From: Cognatundibacterium squillarum
Lineage (GTDB): Bacteria; Pseudomonadota; Gammaproteobacteria; Burkholderiales; Burkholderiaceae_D
Direction: 5' to 3'
Assembly (NCBI RefSeq): GCF_014652435.1
Contig: NZ_BMYU01000010.1
Location: 62,001-126,000 of the forward strand
DNA: 64,000 bases
Shown: piece by piece, positions 17,311 to 27,243 of the stretch
Layout of the letters: the number at the start of each line of letters is the position of its first letter
Position numbering within the stretch: position 1 is the stretch's first letter
Made by a program: the position numbers and the translations under genes
Notes under the pieces: model-generated
What the model was told of the DNA's origin: nothing
Databases searched by the model: none
What the model saw: the letters and a program-made list of their open reading frames with translations, nothing else

Positions 17311-18441
17311 ATGACTATGAAAGCGGAACCGATGCAAACTCCAGACTCCCATCCCAGCTTTACCTGCCCGGAATTTCTGAATATGGAAAGGGCAATCATC
17401 GATGAATTCCTGGATTGCACCACGGAATGTCATACCGAAGTGGAAGCCTGCGTCAGAGCGCTGAATCAGCACGGCGGTCCCGAATACATCCATCGTATGT
17501 TCCGCTCCATGCACTCGCTGAAAGGCAATTGCCAGATGGTGGGGCTGACGCCTTTCAAAGATCTGATGCACAGAGTGGAAGAAATTTTTGCGCATTTACG
17601 TGCGCATCCGGAGCAGTATTTTCCGGAGCTGGGTGAGTTTCTGCTGATGGCCACGGATCAGATTGTGGATTTGCTGTATGAATTATTAAAGCAGGGCCAT
17701 GCAGATGAAAACCGGCGCGCTTTACTGGCCACTGTATGCGATAACCTCAGACAGCAAAATCAGGGAGCTTTGCAAGCTGCCAGCTTTCGCGATGCAATTG
17801 CGATGCTGGGGGGCAAAACGAAAGAAAAAAGTCCCGGAGGACGTGGCAACCGCGTCAATCTGCAGTTGCAGGATGACATCAGTCTGATGCGTTACTGGGC
17901 GGATAAAATTGATGCGCTGACGGTATTTCGTAAAAACCGCAATACCACCAGCGTGGAACTTGCGCTGGAACTGAATACGGCGCTGGGTAAACCGGTTGAT
18001 GCGCAACAGCTGGAAGTGGCAGTGCTGATGCATGATGTCGGCATGGCGTTTGTGCCACATGCGATATTCAATAAAGAAACGAATTTGTCGCGTGAAGAAT
18101 TACGTATTTTGCAGGAGCATGTGCAAATCGGAAGCCAGATGCTCCTGCGTTTTGGTGGCTGGGACGACGCTGCGGCGATGGTGCTGGATCATCATGAATA
18201 TTATGACGGATCAGGGTATCCGAACAGGAAAAAAGGCGAGCAAATTCATGCCGGGGCCAGAATGCTGGCAGTCATCGATGCATTTTGTTCAGTGACGACG
18301 GAACGCTCCGATCGCAGCTATAAGAAGAGTCTGCTCAGCGCAATTTCAGAAATTAATGCGAATATTCATACGCAGTTTGATCCGCATATTGTCGGGGCAT
18401 TTAATGAAGTTGTACGGAATATGGTGTTGCGCTCGGCCTGA
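17311..18441 (+). CDS. Hpt-HD-GYP fusion protein (phosphotransfer plus c-di-GMP phosphodiesterase type domain)
   Basis: Residues about 20-130 form a histidine phosphotransfer domain with the phosphoacceptor His68 in FRSMHSLKGNCQMVGL. After a linker, residues about 190-370 form an HD-GYP domain: HD pair 241-242 (MHDVGMAFVP), HHE at 294-296 and DGSGYP at 299-304, so the metal and GYP motifs are largely intact. HD-GYP domains hydrolyse c-di-GMP. The fusion suggests direct control of c-di-GMP turnover by a phosphorelay. HD-GYP proteins usually carry a receiver domain, so an Hpt in that place is less common. No cognate kinase is adjacent. The start is ambiguous among Met1, Met3 and Met8, with no clear ribosome site. 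Confidence 0.88.
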   Translation: MTMKAEPMQTPDSHPSFTCPEFLNMERAIIDEFLDCTTECHTEVEACVRALNQHGGPEYIHRMFRSMHSLKGNCQMVGLTPFKDLMHRVEEIFAHLRAHPEQYFPELGEFLLMATDQIVDLLYELLKQGHADENRRALLATVCDNLRQQNQGALQAASFRDAIAMLGGKTKEKSPGGRGNRVNLQLQDDISLMRYWADKIDALTVFRKNRNTTSVELALELNTALGKPVDAQQLEVAVLMHDVGMAFVPHAIFNKETNLSREELRILQEHVQIGSQMLLRFGGWDDAAAMVLDHHEYYDGSGYPNRKKGEQIHAGARMLAVIDAFCSVTTERSDRSYKKSLLSAISEINANIHTQFDPHIVGAFNEVVRNMVLRSA

Positions 18442-18484
18442 ATTTTTTGTCCGTACAACACATGCGGCAGTCTTTGAAACAATA

Positions 18485-18514
18485 AAAAACGGGGCCGCAA
18501 CAAGCCCCGTTTTT
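18485..18514. terminator. Bidirectional terminator
   Basis: 11-bp stem (18485-18495 with 18504-18514), A-rich on the left and T-rich on the right, between the convergent HD-GYP and MuiA-like genes. Confidence 0.92.
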
Positions 18515-18527
18515 ATCAATACCGGGT

Positions 18528-20090
18528 TCAGCGCAGTCCGCTAATGCCCGGTTCTTTCGGAAAGCTGATTTGATACGTTGCTGACAAATCGCTGCTTTGC
18601 CCCGGTGCCAGCGTGAATTTCCAGACGCTGACACCCGCCTGCTTATTCCAGTCAGTTTCCGTGAATGCCGGCGTAATTTGCTTCTCGACTTTAATTTCCT
18701 GATGCAATGCCACCGGCGTTGCTTCCAGCACCTGAATCACGCGGGGCTGCTGATGCTGATTCGTGATGCGGTAAGCATGCTTCAGCGTTTGCTGCTGGCG
18801 GCTGCCGGTGAAGCCTTTGTCTTCCGCATCTTTACGTGTCGGCGTCACGCTGACCAGAATTTTTTCATCTTTACCGAACGGCAGTTCGACTTTCTCTTCC
18901 GTGCCAAAATTCAGCGGCATTTGCGAAATGTATTCCTGATCGCGGTACAGTTGTAACTGTCCTTGCGGCCAGCTGCCGGCAGGGCGGTCGAATCGTGCCA
19001 GTAACCATGCACTGTTATTTTGCGCAGGCAGGATGCGTGTCAGCACTTCTGCTGTTTGCTGTACCTGTTCCAGCGCATAACTGAGTTTGCGGCCATCGGA
19101 AGGCAGGCTGACTTTACCCGGTATTTTGTATTCAGCGCTGAATGCTCCCTGAAATACGCTGATATCAAAATCGGCTTCCGCAGTACGACGTGAGCCTGTG
19201 ACAGAAACAGCCTTCGCTGCCATCGCGGGCGAGGGGACAGGGGCAAGCTTGGGCATGGCATACACCGGTTCCGGCTGGCGTAAATCCAGTTGCCACGCGC
19301 TGGCAAACGGCAGACGGTTGAACTGGTTTGGCTGTGTGGTCGATAACACCAGACTCACTTGCTGCCATTCTTCACCGCTGCGCTGGCTGACCTGCGCATG
19401 TTTGTCAATGCGCAGATTGCCGCTGCGGGTATCCAGGGTGGCACGATACACCGGCGCCCAGCCAGCACCCGGCACCATGTACTGTAATTGCAGATTACCT
19501 TCCTGTGCTGCGGCAACGCGGATGCTGACGCTGCGTACTTCCCGCACATTGCCGGATTGCTCGTCGCGCTCAGCCGTCAGATTCGCCAGTTCTTTATTCA
19601 GTAAACCCATGCGGCGCTCGGTTTGCGCCTGCTTGTTCAGCAAGTCCTGACTCTGGCGGCGTAAAGGCTCAACTGCCGTCAGTGGAGCTGCGGCATTTTT
19701 ATCGCCGGGAAAACGCCTTAAGTAATCGAGCGCAATATTGCCCGCCTGTATTTCCGCATTGGCGGCCGCAATTTGCTCTTCCAGTTCACGGATACGCTTA
19801 TTTTGCGGAGAGTCAGCGCATTCCGGTGCGCGTTCCACTGGCACATTCTGAATCCGGATATCGCCGAAGCGGATACCGTTATCTGTTTGTATCCGCAGGC
19901 TGTCAGCATCAAACAAGGCACTCAGGCAGGGAATGATGAGTTCCTTTTCACCTGCACCCACATGTAACTGCCGTTCTACTTTCGCCATGCCCGGATATAC
20001 CGTCACCTGCGTGATTTTGGCAGGCGTTGTTTGTGCCTGTACCAGCAGCGGCAAGATGCCGGCGACCAGTAAGCCGAAATGTTTGCGCAT
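18528..20090 (-). CDS. MuiA-family (mucoidy inhibitor A) secreted protein, DUF4140-DUF4139
   Basis: Envelope protein of unknown biochemistry. The signal peptide (1-19, ending LVQAQ) is followed by an N-terminal DUF4140 region (ITQVTVYPGMAKVERQLHVGAGEKELIIP) and a coiled coil (NKRIRELEEQIAAANAEIQ and QAQTERRMGLLNKELANLTAERDE). A C-terminal DUF4139 beta domain contains VPGAGWAPVYRATLDTRSG and ends with LAPGQSSDLSATYQISFPKE. Length 520, normal for the family. The name comes from an old E. coli mucoidy phenotype; molecular function is unknown. Monocistronic and divergent from an alpha/beta hydrolase. Confidence 0.88.
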   Translation of the reverse strand: MRKHFGLLVAGILPLLVQAQTTPAKITQVTVYPGMAKVERQLHVGAGEKELIIPCLSALFDADSLRIQTDNGIRFGDIRIQNVPVERAPECADSPQNKRIRELEEQIAAANAEIQAGNIALDYLRRFPGDKNAAAPLTAVEPLRRQSQDLLNKQAQTERRMGLLNKELANLTAERDEQSGNVREVRSVSIRVAAAQEGNLQLQYMVPGAGWAPVYRATLDTRSGNLRIDKHAQVSQRSGEEWQQVSLVLSTTQPNQFNRLPFASAWQLDLRQPEPVYAMPKLAPVPSPAMAAKAVSVTGSRRTAEADFDISVFQGAFSAEYKIPGKVSLPSDGRKLSYALEQVQQTAEVLTRILPAQNNSAWLLARFDRPAGSWPQGQLQLYRDQEYISQMPLNFGTEEKVELPFGKDEKILVSVTPTRKDAEDKGFTGSRQQQTLKHAYRITNQHQQPRVIQVLEATPVALHQEIKVEKQITPAFTETDWNKQAGVSVWKFTLAPGQSSDLSATYQISFPKEPGISGLR

Positions 20091-20317
20091 ACAGATTCCC
20101 TTTCAGTGATGAACCTTCATAACGTGATCCCGCCATTGTAGTTGACAAAGGCTACATAAAAATACCGTCGCAGCGGGCCCCTGATGCACGGTGATGATTT
20201 TGTTTCTTGGTAATGCTATGAGAAAAAAGCAACAAAGAGGTATTGTGTACCGGCTGTGCTTGATGCAGTGCGCAAACCGGCGTAAGGTGCGTAACACACA
20301 GTAAGCGGAGGCAAAAG

Positions 20318-21268
20318 ATGCGGACGAACAGGCTGATCATGTTGTTGGTATGTTGCTTTGCGTGGCTGCAGGCAGTACAGGCGAGTGAAACCGGTGCCAG
20401 CGTTCAGTCCGGTCAGATGACGCTGATGGGCTCACTGGAAACGCCGGAAGGGGTGGAGAAACCACCGGTGGTACTGATCATTGCAGGCTCCGGCCCCACC
20501 GACCGGGATGGCAATTCGCGCATGATTCCGGGCAAAAATAACAGCCTGCGTATGGTGGCAGAGGCCTTATCCGCAGCGGGTATTGCATCACTGCGCTACG
20601 ATAAACGCGGTGTCGGTGCGAGCCTGCAATTGCAGGCAGGCCGGGATCTGCAGTTTGATGATTATGTCGGTGATGCAGCGGCCTGGATCGACTGGCTGCA
20701 ACAAAGCGGAAAGTTCTCGCGCATCATTGTGCTCGGTCATAGCGAAGGCTCACTGATTGCAATGCTGGCAGCACAGCGAACAAAGGCGAATGCTGTGATT
20801 TCATTATGCGGCCCGGCCGATAATATCGCAGATATTCTGCAGTGGCAGGTTTCCCGCGCACTGGACCGCGAAGGCAGCGCAGCGCATCAGCGCTTTCTTG
20901 AAGATTTAAAAAACGGCAAAGCCGGTGCTGAACCTCCTGCGACTGTCGCACGGATTTATCCTCCATCCGTGCGGGGCTTTTTACGTTCTGCAATGGCTTA
21001 CACACCGTCTGACGAAATCCGGAAACTGCGTGTTCCGGTGCTGACCGTTGGTGGCACGCATGATATTCAGGTCACGGATGAACAGGTCAGAAAACTCGCG
21101 GCTTCGCATGATGGTGTCAGACTGGTCGTGATTGACGGCATGAATCATGTACTCAAAACCACCGCTGCAGCACCGGCAGTACAAATCAGCAGTTACGGTG
21201 ATCCGTCCCTGCCGCTGGCATCTGCTTTAATGCCGCAGGTGCTGGACTTTATCCGCCTGCTCCCCTGA
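20318..21268 (+). CDS. Secreted alpha/beta hydrolase
   Basis: Serine hydrolase with a signal peptide (residues 1-22, ending QAVQAS). The oxyanion-hole region reads IIAGSGPTDRDGN, the nucleophile elbow GHSEG gives Ser142, an Asp follows in VLTVGGTHDIQVTDEQ, and the catalytic His lies in IDGMNHVLK. Such periplasmic hydrolases act on esters, peptides or antibiotics, and the substrate cannot be read from sequence. A GGAGG site lies 7 bp upstream. The 227-bp gap to the MuiA-like gene holds the divergent promoters; a 28-codon frame at 20218-20304 is not supported. Confidence 0.88.
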   Translation: MRTNRLIMLLVCCFAWLQAVQASETGASVQSGQMTLMGSLETPEGVEKPPVVLIIAGSGPTDRDGNSRMIPGKNNSLRMVAEALSAAGIASLRYDKRGVGASLQLQAGRDLQFDDYVGDAAAWIDWLQQSGKFSRIIVLGHSEGSLIAMLAAQRTKANAVISLCGPADNIADILQWQVSRALDREGSAAHQRFLEDLKNGKAGAEPPATVARIYPPSVRGFLRSAMAYTPSDEIRKLRVPVLTVGGTHDIQVTDEQVRKLAASHDGVRLVVIDGMNHVLKTTAAAPAVQISSYGDPSLPLASALMPQVLDFIRLLP

Positions 21269-21446
21269 GCCGAATGTATTTCTCTCGTCGTACAGCTTAA
21301 ATCCCGGTCACTTGTATTGCAGTGCAGCGTTTGCTGCGCATTGTCCTGCTACCTTTTTCTGCACTAGACTGAACGCATCGCACCGATAACAGAGAAGCCC
21401 GGTGCAAGGTCACAGCTTTCAGCAGTTCTTTCTGGCAGGAGAGGAT

Positions 21447-22322
21447 ATGACGCATGACGCACAGGGTGACAGCGCTCATCCCGATATCACCACAATGATC
21501 GATAAAAACACCGCATTTCCGCCGATCCGGCGGGTGACGGTGGCAGCGCCTTTCCGCTGGCTGGCAGCCGGCTGGCGTGACTTGCGTGAATCCGGCGGCA
21601 GCAGTTTGTTTTACGGTGTCTGTTTTGCGCTGATGGCAACGCTGATACGTATCGTGCTCAGTAACGCACCACAGTTTTTATCGGCACTGACCTGCGGTTT
21701 TTTACTGCTGGGGCCATTGCTGGCACTGGGTGTGTATGACATCAGCCGCCGTCTTGAAAATGCACGCTCCGGTTTGCTGGGCAGTGTGTTTTCTATGCGC
21801 GGACGTTGGGGCAACATCGGTGTGCTGGCGCTGGTACTTGCCGTGATTATGATGGTGTGGGCGCGCGCATCGCTGGTGATCTTTGCACTGTTTTATAACA
21901 AGGGTATGCCGACGATGGAGCGCTTTCTGGCGCAATTGTTTTCTGTCGATAATCTGGAATTCGTATTTGTGTATATGTGCGTCGGTCTGGTCTTCGCCAG
22001 CATTGTCTTTGCGATCAGCTGGGTATCGATTGCCCTGATGCTGGACCGTGATACAGATGCCATCACATCTATGATCATCAGTTGCGTCTCATTATTTATT
22101 AACTTTCCTGCAGCGATGTTGTGGGCGGGTATTGTCGTGCTGTTTGTGATTGCCGGATTCATGACATGGAATGTCGGCATGATAGTCCTGATGCCGTGGA
22201 TAGGCCATGCGACCTGGCATGCCTATAAAAACGTGGTGGGAACAGAGGAAGACAGGGCGCAGATGCCGCGTTATCAGTCTGCCTCCACAGAGCAAGCGAT
22301 TGAACAGAGTCATGCAGGCTGA
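21447..22322 (+). CDS. DUF2189 inner-membrane protein
   Basis: Integral membrane protein with the family N-terminus FPPIRRVTVAAPFRWLAAGWRDLRES followed by about six hydrophobic segments (for example LLLGPLLALGVYDISRR and IGVLALVLAVIMMVWARASLVIFALF). DUF2189 proteins are found near cytochrome oxidase and energy genes in Alpha- and Betaproteobacteria; function unknown. I chose 21447 because AGGAGAGG lies just upstream; an in-frame start at 21402 would add 15 residues. Length 291. Confidence 0.87.
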   Translation: MTHDAQGDSAHPDITTMIDKNTAFPPIRRVTVAAPFRWLAAGWRDLRESGGSSLFYGVCFALMATLIRIVLSNAPQFLSALTCGFLLLGPLLALGVYDISRRLENARSGLLGSVFSMRGRWGNIGVLALVLAVIMMVWARASLVIFALFYNKGMPTMERFLAQLFSVDNLEFVFVYMCVGLVFASIVFAISWVSIALMLDRDTDAITSMIISCVSLFINFPAAMLWAGIVVLFVIAGFMTWNVGMIVLMPWIGHATWHAYKNVVGTEEDRAQMPRYQSASTEQAIEQSHAG

Positions 22323-22349
22323 TCATCAGCCTGCATCGAAATTCGGCGC

Positions 22350-23309
22350 TTAATATTCTGACGACGCAGGGCATTTCACCTTGCTGACGGGTTTAATTTC
22401 CTGCAATTGTAATTTGCTGTCGATCATCCAGGCGCTGACGGGTTTGGATTTGCTGCCTTTTGTTTTGTGATAACTGTCCAGAAATATCACCAGTGTTTTG
22501 TCGTATTTACCATAGATACAGTCACCCCTGAAGGAAATACCTTCATCTTTGGCCATTGGCGGTAAAGGCAAAGGAAACATTTGCAATGGCGTTTTTGCTT
22601 GCTGTGCAGGCGGCAGTTCGCGTGCGATTTCAACACTGTCAATAAAAAATGCAGCCTGCGTAAAACGTTCCAGCGGGATATCGGGTGATACTGAACCACC
22701 GGATTTTGCAAACACTGCGATATGTTTTCCTGCAATGCCATCGATCATAATGTTTGACCATGATAACAGCAGCTCTTTCCGGCTGGGCAGAGAGGGAGTC
22801 GCAGTGGTAGCCGTACTGGCAGCCGTCACTGCAGGTGCTGGTGTGGCAGGAGTCGAAACAGTACTTGCCGGCTTTGCTGTCGCAACGTTGCTGTTTGTGT
22901 TGGCAGGCTTGGAAGTAATGTCACCTGCCAGTTTGTATTTCCCGTCAAAGCTGACATCTCCCCAATTGCTGCTGCACCCTTCTACGCGCATTTGCATGCC
23001 GCCCATTGCGCGTTTCAGCGTCATTGAGCAGCGCCCCTGACTGAAATCCCAGCCACCCGGTGCGTCGCTGAGCTTTCCACTGCCACTCCCGCTGCGTGCT
23101 GAGCCATTTTTGCTTTTCTCAGTGACTTCCAGCGTGAATTTACCATCCGCAGTGATGATTAACTCCCGGTCGAAGTGTGCATCGCTGCCGTCATACACAC
23201 CCGGTTTTGGGTAAAGGCTGTATTCGGCCGAAAAAGCGTTCATGGAGATCCCTGCGCAGGTGAGTACAATCGCGAATTGCAGCGGAGTTTTAAGCAGAAA
23301 AGATTTCAT
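22350..23309 (-). CDS. Secreted protein of unknown function with Thr/Ala-rich linker
   Basis: Start chosen at 23309 (MKSFLLKTP), which begins a signal peptide ending NAFSA; the longer frame to 23420 has no signal. Residues about 30-140 form a beta-rich domain with conserved-looking cysteines (GRCSMTL, EGCSSNWG). About 45 residues of T/A/P/S repeats follow, and then a second domain (SWSNIMIDGIAGKHIAVFAKSGG). I do not recognise the family. It is convergent with the DUF2189 gene and appears to stand alone. Length 319. Confidence 0.75.
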   Translation of the reverse strand: MKSFLLKTPLQFAIVLTCAGISMNAFSAEYSLYPKPGVYDGSDAHFDRELIITADGKFTLEVTEKSKNGSARSGSGSGKLSDAPGGWDFSQGRCSMTLKRAMGGMQMRVEGCSSNWGDVSFDGKYKLAGDITSKPANTNSNVATAKPASTVSTPATPAPAVTAASTATTATPSLPSRKELLLSWSNIMIDGIAGKHIAVFAKSGGSVSPDIPLERFTQAAFFIDSVEIARELPPAQQAKTPLQMFPLPLPPMAKDEGISFRGDCIYGKYDKTLVIFLDSYHKTKGSKSKPVSAWMIDSKLQLQEIKPVSKVKCPASSEY

Positions 23310-23601
23310 TGGTAAGCATTCGGAAAAAAATATAGGAAAAACCGCAATGTATGCATCACCAGTTATGCGGCATGAATAATGCATTGCCATTATGGAAATT
23401 CTCGAATTGAATGCGAACACTGTTTACTTATGTAACCGTTGTTTCAAATGCAAAACAAAAATTTGCTTAGCGATAAATATTTCCGCGTGCTAGCTAAAAA
23501 AGCACGAAGCTTATTAGCAAATGATGCTCTTAGTTAATATCAATGAATGTTATTAACTGTACGGACGCAATCTAAGTAGAGTCGTAAAGTTACATTCAAC
23601 A
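23310..23601. other. AT-rich intergenic region
   Basis: About 290 bp between the secreted-protein gene and the terminator of the tricorn-like gene. It is visibly more AT-rich than its surroundings (for example AAAAATTTGCTTAGCGATAA) and probably holds the minus-strand promoter of the secreted-protein gene. I see no reading frame, repeat copy or RNA gene in it. Confidence 0.5.
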
Positions 23602-23640
23602 AAAAAAGCCGCGCATCCATCACAGATGCGCGGCTTTTTT
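23602..23640. terminator. Strong bidirectional terminator after the tricorn-like gene
   Basis: Perfect 16-bp stem (23602-23617 with 23625-23640), six A on the left and six T on the right. It lies 14 bp beyond the stop of the minus-strand tricorn-like gene. Confidence 0.95.
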
Positions 23641-23653
23641 GCTGAGAACAGAA

Positions 23654-26600
23654 TTACTTCTGTGCAGCGGAACGTGGAGGAATTGGCTGAGGGATCAGCG
23701 GTTTGACCGGCTGTTCCTTCATTTTTTCCATCAGCATACGGATCGCCGTTTCCAGCTGCTGATCACGGCCTTCGAACGTTGCGTTCGGCATGTTTTCCAC
23801 TTCCACATCCGGTGCAACGCCGACACCCTCTACCAGCCACTGGCCATCCATACCAAACTGCGCAGTTTCGGCAGCGCGGATCTGGCCGCCATCGGTCAGG
23901 CGGTTGCCGTCAGACAGCCAGACACCGGCACCGGCAGTACGCTTACCAACCAGCGGTGCGAGCTTGAGTGCTTTGATACCGGCAGCGAAGGTTTCACCGT
24001 CGGAGTATGTCAGCTCATCCACCAGCACGATCAGATGACCACGGAAAGTCTGCTGCATATTGGTGTAAGGTGCGACACCTTTTTTAGACCAGAAAGCCCA
24101 GGTTTTACGTAACAGTTTTTCAATGATCCAGCTGTCGATATTACCTCCGCGATTACGACGCACGTCGATAATCAGACCTTCGCGGTTGTAGTTCGCATAG
24201 AACTCACGCGCAAATGCATTGATATCCTGCGCACCCATTGCACGTAAATGCAGGTAACCGATTTTGCCACCGGATGCCTGATTTACTTTGGCTGCCATGG
24301 TTTGTTCCCAGTCTGCGTAGCGCAGATCGGCATTTTTCGGCATGCTGATCGGATGCACGATTACCGCATGCGGCGCGCGGTTGCCGCGGCGTACGTGCAG
24401 CAATACTTGCTTGTCAGCCTGATTCAGCAGCAGATCAGAAATATCACGTGCTTCACTGACCGGCTGACCATTCACTGCAAGGATTACGTCGCCTTCTTTC
24501 ACGTCTACGTCAGGCTGTGCCAGTGGCGCACGTTCATTCGGCAGATCCGGTTCACTGCGGTAGATATGATCAACACGCACGCCACCCTGTACACGGCTCA
24601 GCACCGCGCCCAGTGTTGCCGGTGTGCCTTCGCTGGCAGCACGGCGGGTTTCGCCCGGACGGAATTGCGAGTGCAGGGTGCTGACTTCCGCCATCATCAT
24701 GCTCAGTAAATCATTCAGCTCATGGCGGTCAGTGATACGGTCTACCAGCGGTTCGTATTTGCTGCGGATTTTTTTCCAGTCCATGCCGCGCATATTGGCA
24801 TCGAACAGATAATCGCGGTGCATACGCCATGCATCGTTGAACATTTGCTTCCATTCCGATTTCGGATCAACACGGAAAGACCAGTCATTCAGCGCGACTT
24901 TGGCTTTGGCAGTGTCCGGCGGTGCTTTGGCTCCGGCATCGACAACGTAGAAGTCACCGGGGCCAGTGCTGGAAACAGTACGGAACACGACACGTTTGCG
25001 GTCCAGCGACAAATCAAATGACTGAACGTTGCCGGCAAAAACTTCGACGGTCGCACCGGTACGGCTGAATGCTACGGTTTTTACCATCGGTACATTGTCG
25101 AAATCGACCAGATACAAACGCTTATCGTCGGTGCTCAGACTGCGGTAATTGCCAGCCGGTACCGGCACCTGATACAGGCGCTGTTCGATACCTGCCCAGT
25201 CGATTGCCGGTGCACGCGGCGCAGCGGCAGGTGCCGCAGCTTTGTCGTCAGTTTTTGCGGCGGTTTTTTCTGCCGGTTTGTCGGCAGATTTGTCCGCAGG
25301 CTTATCGGCTGGTTTATCAGAAGGTTTGTCATTACCCAGATCAGCACCGGAAGCCGGTTTGTCTGCCGGTTTTTCGGCTGGCTTTTCTTCCGGTTTGGCT
25401 GGTGCTTTGCTCAGTTCATCATCTGCTTTGAACGGGAAGCGTGCGCCGGCTTTCAGTGCAATCGCGAATACACCGGTGCGTTTGCCGAAAGCAGGGCCCA
25501 TGTTGCGGTCGCCCCAAGGCGAGCCATTCGAAACCTGGAAATTGCGTTCAGACAGGAAGTACAGCCACTGACCATCGGCAGAGAATGCCGGTCCGTGAGA
25601 ATCAAAACGGTCGCTGGTAATAAATTGCAGCTTGTGGCTGTCCAGACTGTACAGGCCGATCTGGCTGCGCTGCATTGCGTTATCACTGCGGACTATCGCC
25701 AGCGTTTTGCTGTCTGCAGACCAGACGATGCCATTGTGGCCGCGCTGGCCCAGTTTGCCTGCATCATCGATGACTTTGTTCTGGCGGGTTTGCAGATCCA
25801 GCAGCCACAGACGGCCCAGTTTGTCAGTGTGCGCCAGATGCTTGCCGTCCGGCGACGGGAACATATTTTCGCGGTGGAACTGGCCATCGCTGGTCAGCAT
25901 TTCAGCTTTGCCGATACCGTTCGCCGGGAAGCGCCAGATTTCATTTTCGCCGCTGGTATCGACAAAAGCGAAAACCCATTTGTCATCAGCAGAGAAGATA
26001 GCGCTGCGTGCACGGGAACCGGCAGGCAGCGGGATATTGATACGACGCTGAGAACCCGGGCCGGCAATCGCGATATGACCATGTGCGGTGATCACGATTT
26101 TATCGCTGCGGGACGCGATTTCAGAATCCGTTAAAAATTCCAGCGGATTGCGGATCAGCTGACCGCGTTGCTGATCGAAATCGGATACCAGTTCCACAGA
26201 CGGCGTTGTGTCGTTGCCGGTGGCAATGTCATACACATGGAGATCAGCGCCGAGCTGATACACAATCTTGCCGTCACCCTGCGCAGCATTGCGTACTTCC
26301 CAGTCTTTGTGGCTAGTCAGGGCTTTTGCCTGTGTGCCATCGGCTTCAGCAACCCACAGATTAAATACGCCGTCTTTATCCGCTGTGAAATACAGTTTGC
26401 CGTTGTAGAACATCGGGCGGCGGTGGTTCCATTCTTCGCCGCTGAACAAGCGCTTCGCTTCTTCTTTGGCTTTCAGGTCAAAACGCCAGATGCTGGCCAT
26501 GGCACCGCCACGGTATTCACGCACATTGTCATTGGTCATTTGCAGACCGAAGCGGGTGAAATACAGGTAACGGCCACTGTCATCCAGTACTGCTTCATTC

Positions 26601-27064
26601 GCATCCGCGACTGGGAATACACGGCGCTTCATGGTTTGCGGATTGACTGCCGCGATAATGCGGTGCGCATTCGGGCCGGTGCTGTTCAGGGTGCTGACCA
26701 GCACTTCGCCTTCCGGTGTCCAGCCCAGTACATTCACCACTTCATTTTCAAAGGTAATGCGCTTCGGTACGCCACCCTGTGCCGGCATCACATAGGCTTC
26801 GCTGCTGCCTTCATAGGCGGCGACGAAGGCCACCCACTTTTTATCAAAAGAAATCGCAGATTGCGTTTCCGCTGCCGGATGCGTGGTCAGACGTTGCGCC
26901 TGACCGCCTTGCAGACTGGTTTTCCACAAATCACCTTCTGCAGTGAACACAAGCTGGTCGCCTCGCACAGATGGAAAGCGCAAATACGCCGGTGCCGCCC
27001 ACGCGCTGCCCAGAACGCCCCCCAGCGCGAGTGACAACACCATTTTCTTCATTGTTAATTTCAT
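23654..27064 (-). CDS. Tricorn-protease-like S41 peptidase, exported
   Basis: Large exported peptidase of 1136 residues. The signal peptide ends SAWAAP. An N-terminal WD40-like beta-propeller region (FPSVRGDQLVFTAEGDLWK; repeated blades such as SPDGKHLAHTDKLGRLWLLD) is followed by a Lys/Pro/Ala/Asp low-complexity insert at about 550-615, the tricorn core (FNDAWRMHRDYLFDANMRGMDW), a PDZ domain (VKEGDVILAVNGQPVSEARD) and an S41 catalytic domain with nucleophile Ser1021 in ELTYSDGE. This matches the bacterial tricorn layout (S41B), which degrades peptides released by other proteases. Divergent from the GH44 gene by 179 bp. Confidence 0.93.
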   Translation of the reverse strand: MKLTMKKMVLSLALGGVLGSAWAAPAYLRFPSVRGDQLVFTAEGDLWKTSLQGGQAQRLTTHPAAETQSAISFDKKWVAFVAAYEGSSEAYVMPAQGGVPKRITFENEVVNVLGWTPEGEVLVSTLNSTGPNAHRIIAAVNPQTMKRRVFPVADANEAVLDDSGRYLYFTRFGLQMTNDNVREYRGGAMASIWRFDLKAKEEAKRLFSGEEWNHRRPMFYNGKLYFTADKDGVFNLWVAEADGTQAKALTSHKDWEVRNAAQGDGKIVYQLGADLHVYDIATGNDTTPSVELVSDFDQQRGQLIRNPLEFLTDSEIASRSDKIVITAHGHIAIAGPGSQRRINIPLPAGSRARSAIFSADDKWVFAFVDTSGENEIWRFPANGIGKAEMLTSDGQFHRENMFPSPDGKHLAHTDKLGRLWLLDLQTRQNKVIDDAGKLGQRGHNGIVWSADSKTLAIVRSDNAMQRSQIGLYSLDSHKLQFITSDRFDSHGPAFSADGQWLYFLSERNFQVSNGSPWGDRNMGPAFGKRTGVFAIALKAGARFPFKADDELSKAPAKPEEKPAEKPADKPASGADLGNDKPSDKPADKPADKSADKPAEKTAAKTDDKAAAPAAAPRAPAIDWAGIEQRLYQVPVPAGNYRSLSTDDKRLYLVDFDNVPMVKTVAFSRTGATVEVFAGNVQSFDLSLDRKRVVFRTVSSTGPGDFYVVDAGAKAPPDTAKAKVALNDWSFRVDPKSEWKQMFNDAWRMHRDYLFDANMRGMDWKKIRSKYEPLVDRITDRHELNDLLSMMMAEVSTLHSQFRPGETRRAASEGTPATLGAVLSRVQGGVRVDHIYRSEPDLPNERAPLAQPDVDVKEGDVILAVNGQPVSEARDISDLLLNQADKQVLLHVRRGNRAPHAVIVHPISMPKNADLRYADWEQTMAAKVNQASGGKIGYLHLRAMGAQDINAFAREFYANYNREGLIIDVRRNRGGNIDSWIIEKLLRKTWAFWSKKGVAPYTNMQQTFRGHLIVLVDELTYSDGETFAAGIKALKLAPLVGKRTAGAGVWLSDGNRLTDGGQIRAAETAQFGMDGQWLVEGVGVAPDVEVENMPNATFEGRDQQLETAIRMLMEKMKEQPVKPLIPQPIPPRSAAQK

Positions 27065-27243
27065 AATTTATTTTCTTGATAAAAAGATCAGAAAAATGCA
27101 ACAAACCGGCAGTGGATTCCCTGCAAACGTAAAAAATGTTACTGGCGTGTAAGCAAAGTTGATGCAGGGAAACTCTCTGTTTATAACGACTCCCGACGAT
27201 AAAAATTTCCACGAAGAAATATTCTAAATTCAGGGAGAGCTGT

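Noticed and set aside
20218..20304. 28-codon frame ending just before the hydrolase ribosome site
   Set aside because: No ribosome site and no codon run related to a neighbouring function; it also crosses the likely promoter.
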